The notes beneath the pieces are model-generated. The model saw only the letters and a program-made list of their open reading frames with translations. It had not been told where the DNA came from and searched no databases. Shown here in pieces: positions 60,789 through 64,000 of a DNA stretch of 64,000 nt; positions within the stretch are counted from its first letter, which is position 1, and each line of letters opens with the position of its first letter. The translations under genes were made by a program, and so were the position numbers. Source of the DNA: Actinacidiphila alni (GTDB lineage: Bacteria; Actinomycetota; Actinomycetes; Streptomycetales; Streptomycetaceae); NCBI RefSeq assembly GCF_900112845.1, contig NZ_FONG01000016.1, positions 124,001-188,000 on the forward strand, in the 5' to 3' direction.

Positions 60789-62654
60789 GTGAACGACGCA
60801 AACCCCCGTTGGCAGCAGCAGCAAGCCGAGGGCGGGCCCGACGACGAGAGAGACCCTTACGCGCGCGACCCCTACTACCAGCAGCAGTCCTACGGTTACG
60901 ACCCGTACGCACAGCCCCAGCAGGCCCAGCCGCACATCCCGCAACAGGGCTACCAGGAGCCGTACTACGGCGACCCCTCGCAGACCTACGCCGGCCAGCA
61001 GGAGCAGGGCTGGATCCCGCAGCAGCCCCAGCAGCCGTACTACGACCAGAACGGCGGCTACGGCACCGGACAGCAGCAGGCGTACGACACGGGCCAGCAG
61101 CAGGCGTACGACACCGGTCAGCACGCGGTCTACGACACGGGCCAGCACGCCGTGTACGAGACCGGACAGCAGCAGACGTACGACACCGGTCAGCAGCCGG
61201 TGTACGACACGGGCCAGCAGCCCGTCTACGACACCGGACAGCAGCAGGCGTACGACACCGGTCAGCAGCCCGCCTACGACACCGGGCAGCACACCGTCTA
61301 CGGGACCGGACAGTTCGCCGCCGTGCGGGACACCGGGCAGCAGCCCGTGCAGGAGGCCCCGGCCGCGGGTGCCCCCAAGGGGAACGGGAATTACCAGACC
61401 GAGCAGTTCGCCTTCATCGACGAGGAGTCGGAGGAGTCCGAAGAGGTCATCGACTGGCTGAAGTTCTCCGAGTCGCGCACCGAGCGCCGCGAGGAGGCCA
61501 AGCGGCGCACCAAGAACCGCAAGGTCGGACTGATCCTGCTGGTGGTGCTGGCCATGCTCGGCGGCGTCGGCTACCTGTGGCAGTCCGGCAAGCTGCCCGG
61601 CGTCGGCGACTCCAAGGACACCGCGGCCTCGGCCGGCGGCGCCCAGAAGCGCGACGTGATCGTGGTCCACCTGATGCCGGTCGACAAGGGCCCGAGCGCC
61701 ACCGCCCTGCTGGTCGACAACACCACCAAGCACCGCGGCACCACGGTGCTGCTGCCCAACTCCCTCAACGTGACCACCGAGGACGGCACCGCGACCACCC
61801 TGGACAAGGCGGTCGCCGACGGCGTCGGCCCGACCAGGGACGCGCTCAACTCGCTGCTCGGCTCCGACATCAAGGGCACCTGGCGGCTGGACACGCCGTA
61901 TCTGGAACTGCTCGTCGACTCGCTCGGCGACGTCTTCGTCGACACCGACACCGCCGTCAAGGGCACCGGCAAGGACAAGGACAAGACGCTCGTCCAGCAG
62001 GGCAAGCAGACCGAGCTGACCGGCCAGCAGGCCGTCGCGTACGCCACCTACCTCGCGCCCGGCGAGGCGCAGATCAAGCAGCTCAGCCGGTTCGGTCAGG
62101 TCATGCAGGCGGTGCTGAAGAAGATGCCGAGCGACGCGCTGTCGGCCACCAAGACCGTCCAGGCGCTCGCCCAGATCCTCGACCCGTCGCTGACCGACAA
62201 GCAGCTCGGCGCGTCGCTCGCGCAGCTCGCCGAACTGGCGAAGACCGGCGCGTACGACACGGCCATGCTGCCGGTGCAGAAGGACGGCACGCTCAGCGCG
62301 CAGACCAGCGACAGCGTCGTCAAGGACATCCTCGGCGGCACCGTCAAGAAGTCCGACGCCTCCGCGCAGGCCAGGGTGCTGATCAAGGACGCGTCCGGCG
62401 ACAAGAAGAACGGCCCGCTGGCGCAGGCCGCGATCGTCAACGGCGGCACGTACACCTATGTGCCCGGCGGCACCGGCAGCACCAGCCAGGCCGCCTCGCA
62501 GGTGGTCTACGCCGACCCGGCGCGGCTGGCCGCGGCCAAGGACGTCGCGTCCACGCTGGGGCTGCCCGCGAGCGCGGTCAAGAAGGGCACGGTGCCGGCC
62601 ACCGCGGACATCGCGGTGACGCTCGGCAAGGACTACAAGCCGTCCACCGGCTGA
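60789..62654 (+). CDS. LCP (LytR-CpsA-Psr)-like protein with Tyr-Asp-Thr-Gly repeats; wall-polymer ligase candidate
   Basis: 621 residues. A Gln/Tyr-rich cytoplasmic part has ten 8-residue YDTGQQxx units (91-170). A helix at about 245-264 (VGLILLVVLAMLGGVGYLW) follows, then an LCP-type domain from about 285 to 430 and a LytR C-terminal domain about 530-621. Usual LCP catalytic Arg/Asp motifs are not seen: SIPRDS is LLPNSLN here, and the R-rich YVRxR...GR motif reads YATYLAPGEAQIKQL. S. coelicolor PdtA (SCO2578, from memory) is the polydiglycosylphosphate wall ligase in this position. GTG 60789 follows AAGGGG. Confidence 0.85.
   Translation: MNDANPRWQQQQAEGGPDDERDPYARDPYYQQQSYGYDPYAQPQQAQPHIPQQGYQEPYYGDPSQTYAGQQEQGWIPQQPQQPYYDQNGGYGTGQQQAYDTGQQQAYDTGQHAVYDTGQHAVYETGQQQTYDTGQQPVYDTGQQPVYDTGQQQAYDTGQQPAYDTGQHTVYGTGQFAAVRDTGQQPVQEAPAAGAPKGNGNYQTEQFAFIDEESEESEEVIDWLKFSESRTERREEAKRRTKNRKVGLILLVVLAMLGGVGYLWQSGKLPGVGDSKDTAASAGGAQKRDVIVVHLMPVDKGPSATALLVDNTTKHRGTTVLLPNSLNVTTEDGTATTLDKAVADGVGPTRDALNSLLGSDIKGTWRLDTPYLELLVDSLGDVFVDTDTAVKGTGKDKDKTLVQQGKQTELTGQQAVAYATYLAPGEAQIKQLSRFGQVMQAVLKKMPSDALSATKTVQALAQILDPSLTDKQLGASLAQLAELAKTGAYDTAMLPVQKDGTLSAQTSDSVVKDILGGTVKKSDASAQARVLIKDASGDKKNGPLAQAAIVNGGTYTYVPGGTGSTSQAASQVVYADPARLAAAKDVASTLGLPASAVKKGTVPATADIAVTLGKDYKPSTG
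61059..61298 (+). repeat. 24-bp tandem repeat coding YDTGQQxx
   Basis: Ten 24-base units in the LCP-like gene, variable at the last two codons (QA, HAV, QPV), followed by a partial YGTGQ. The reading frame is maintained throughout. Confidence 0.9.
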
Positions 62655-62683
62655 TCCGTACCCCGGCCGGTCCATGCCCCCGC

Positions 62684-62704
62684 GCCCCCGGGCGTTCCGG
62701 GGGC
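62684..62704 (+). terminator. short hairpin after the LCP-like gene
   Basis: 8-bp stem (62684-62691 with 62697-62704), 5-base loop. It is followed by a larger inverted repeat. Confidence 0.55.
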
Positions 62705-62712
62705 ACGGAAAT

Positions 62713-62768
62713 CGGGTCGGGGGCTGTCGGAGGGTCGTGAGACCCTTGAGTGACCAGCCCCCGACCCG
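62713..62768 (+). promoter_or_regulatory. nested inverted repeat just before rsfS
   Basis: Outer arms 62713-62725 and 62756-62768 are a perfect 13-bp pair. An inner stem AGGGTC/GACCCT (62731-62736 with 62741-62746) lies in the loop. It ends 12 bases before the rsfS GTG, so it could terminate the LCP transcript or control rsfS expression. Confidence 0.6.
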
Positions 62769-62780
62769 AAAGTCTCCTCA

Positions 62781-63215
62781 GTGACCGCCACGGACCGTTC
62801 CCTCGAGCTGACCCGCGCCGCCGCCCAGGCCGCGGCCGACAAGCTCGCGCACGACATCATCGCCTACGACGTCAGCGACGTCCTGTCCATCACCGACGCC
62901 TTCCTGGTGGCCTCCGCGCCCAACGACCGGCAGGTCAAGTCGATCGTCGACGGCATCGAGGAGACGCTGCTCAAGGAGCTGGACGCGAAGCCGGTGCGGC
63001 GCGAGGGCGAGCGGGACGGCCGCTGGGTGCTGCTCGACTACATCGACATCGTGGTGCACGTGCAGCACTCCGAGGAGCGGGTCTTCTACGCCCTGGAGCG
63101 GCTGTGGAAGGACTGCCCGGAGATCGAGCTGCCCGAGGACGCGGTCGCCACCCGCGGCAAGGGCGCCGAGCACGCGCAGGCGCACGCGGCCGACGACGAG
63201 GGGGGTCAGAGCTGA
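62781..63215 (+). CDS. rsfS: ribosome silencing factor RsfS
   Basis: 144 residues; binds ribosomal protein L14 and prevents subunit joining. Signatures are the ITDAFLVASAPNDRQVKSI and WVLLDYIDIVVHVQHSEER regions, then YALERLWKD. The tail after about 125 is acidic and variable. GTG 62781 is the first in-frame start. The stop overlaps the CTG proposed for the next gene. Confidence 0.95.
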   Translation: MTATDRSLELTRAAAQAAADKLAHDIIAYDVSDVLSITDAFLVASAPNDRQVKSIVDGIEETLLKELDAKPVRREGERDGRWVLLDYIDIVVHVQHSEERVFYALERLWKDCPEIELPEDAVATRGKGAEHAQAHAADDEGGQS

Positions 63216-63865
63216 ACGGGCACAAGGGCGGCCGTGGCCGCCGGATCGTGCTCTGGCGGCACGGCCAGACGGCGTGGAATCTGGAGCAGCGCTTCCAGGG
63301 CAACACCGACATCGAGCTGACCGCCGAGGGCGTCGCGCAGGCCCGCCGGGCCGCGCGGTTGCTGGCCGCCCTGCACCCGGACGCGATCATCGCCTCCGAC
63401 CTGAGCAGGGCCGCCGCCACCGCCGCCGAGCTGGCGGCGGTCACCGGCCTGCCCGTCACGCACTACGAAGGGCTGCGCGAAACCTTCGCCGGCGAGTGGC
63501 AGGGCCTCACCCACACCGAGATCGTCGCCCGCTACGGCGAGCAGTACGCGGCCTGGAAGCGCGGCGAGCCGGTACGGCGCGGCGGCGGCGAACTGGAGAC
63601 CGAGGTCGCCGACCGGGCCGCACCCGTGGTGCTCACCGCCGCCGACAAGCTCGCCGACGACGGCGTGCTGGTCGTGGTCAGCCACGGCGGCACCATCCGC
63701 ACCACCATCGGCCGGCTGCTCGGCCTGGAGTCCACCAGCTGGGAGTCGCTCGGCGGCCTGACCAACTGCTGCTGGTCCGTCCTCGGAGAGGGCGCGCGCG
63801 GCTGGCGGCTGCTCGAGCACAATGCGGGCACCCTGCCCGAGCCGGTGCTCGGCGACGACAGCTGA
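63212..63865 (+). CDS. histidine phosphatase superfamily protein (phosphoglycerate mutase-like)
   Basis: 217 residues. RHGQTAWN catalytic His near 16, FAGEWQG with the phosphate-binding Glu, and VVVSHGGTIR with the second His. Annotated relatives are called phosphoglycerate mutases, but the real substrate is unclear. The only sensible start is CTG 63212, which overlaps the rsfS stop (CTGA). GAGGGGGG lies about 8 bases upstream, and homologues begin MNGxKGGRGRRIVL. The next in-frame start, GTG 63248, removes the first beta strand. Confidence 0.9.
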   Translation: MNGHKGGRGRRIVLWRHGQTAWNLEQRFQGNTDIELTAEGVAQARRAARLLAALHPDAIIASDLSRAAATAAELAAVTGLPVTHYEGLRETFAGEWQGLTHTEIVARYGEQYAAWKRGEPVRRGGGELETEVADRAAPVVLTAADKLADDGVLVVVSHGGTIRTTIGRLLGLESTSWESLGGLTNCCWSVLGEGARGWRLLEHNAGTLPEPVLGDDS

Positions 63866-63875
63866 CCGCGGCCGG

Positions 63876-63891
63876 CCGCCCGGTCCGGCGG
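63876..63891 (+). terminator. weak hairpin after the phosphatase gene
   Basis: CCGCC (63876-63880) with GGCGG (63887-63891), followed by ATTTCGTTT. Short but followed by T-rich sequence. Confidence 0.4.
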
Positions 63892-63917
63892 ATTTCGTTT
63901 CCGGCGCGCTCACCGGC

Positions 63918-63923
63918 TATGCT
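63918..63923 (+). promoter_or_regulatory. candidate -10 box for tRNA-Ala (TATGCT)
   Basis: TATGCT lies about 34 bases before the tRNA start; a T-rich TTCGTT block at the -35 side is at 63894-63899. The spacing is plausible. Confidence 0.4.
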
Positions 63924-63956
63924 TCTTCTCGTCGCCGGGGAAACCCGCGCCGACGC

Positions 63957-64000
<44 letters not shown>

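Noticed and set aside
61059..61298. CRISPR array
   Set aside because: Regular spacing comes from 24-bp protein-coding units without spacers.

Overview
This is a contiguous piece of chromosome from a very high-GC actinomycete of the Streptomyces type. The gene content and order say so: clpP-clpX, valS-folC-ndk, mreB-mreC-mreD-PBP2-rodA, an RNase E with long Arg/Ala-rich extensions followed by rplU-rpmA-obg, then proB-proA and nadD-LCP-rsfS-phosphatase-tRNA-Ala. GTG starts, strong GC hairpin terminators and long secreted Tat or lipoprotein enzymes fit as well. No phage, transposon, CRISPR array or secondary-metabolite cluster is visible.

Layout. 1-2163: the 3' part of a ClpP peptidase gene and clpX, closed by a perfect hairpin. 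2246-8487: a Pro/Gln/Tyr-rich membrane protein, valS, folC, a DUF4233 membrane protein and ndk. 8751-15038: the lateral and spore wall morphogenesis operon mreBCD-PBP2-rodA, with overlapping stops and starts. 15100-18748: a CYTH-CHAD protein carrying a fresh in-frame 69-bp duplication, and a large radical SAM enzyme. 18834-32472: an accessory block separating that enzyme from its usual partner (DUF2344). It holds a GH87-type alpha-1,3-glucanase, an SDR/TetR pair with twin operators, a RibD/DHFR-like reductase, a ROK regulator facing an APC permease, a Trp-rich repeat membrane protein, a composite DNA repeat and a Tat-exported phospholipase C. 32834-40452: DUF2344, rne, rplU, rpmA, obg. 40459-53576: a surface-glycan block. 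53678-64000: proB, proA, two related membrane proteins, an M48 protease, nadD, an LCP-like protein, rsfS, a histidine phosphatase and the start of tRNA-Ala(GGC).

How it fits together. The most interesting reading is a cell-wall phosphoglycan system. Two Stealth-type sugar-phosphate transferases (42324-44093, and 44101-46917 fused to a GT4 glycosyltransferase), a polyprenyl-sugar GT2/GtrA pair, GalE, a PIG-L deacetylase lipoprotein and an LCP-like wall ligase lie within about 22 kb, near the Mre/PBP2/RodA wall machinery. Streptomyces coelicolor makes a polydiglycosylphosphate wall polymer, and its LCP protein PdtA (SCO2578, recalled from memory) occupies the same nadD-rsfS position. A GT4 domain fused to a phosphosugar transferase is what such a polymer would need. 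The LCP-like protein here lacks the usual catalytic arginines, which is a puzzle.

Sequence-level signals. Nine genes have a TANNNT box 6-7 nt before the start codon and so look leaderless. Two genes probably start at CTG. Three perfect DnaA-box 9-mers are present. Two identical TCCAAC-N6-GTTGGA palindromes sit between the SDR and TetR genes. Several proteins carry low-complexity tandem repeats (RNase E, LCP-like, PBP2 tail, PIG-L).
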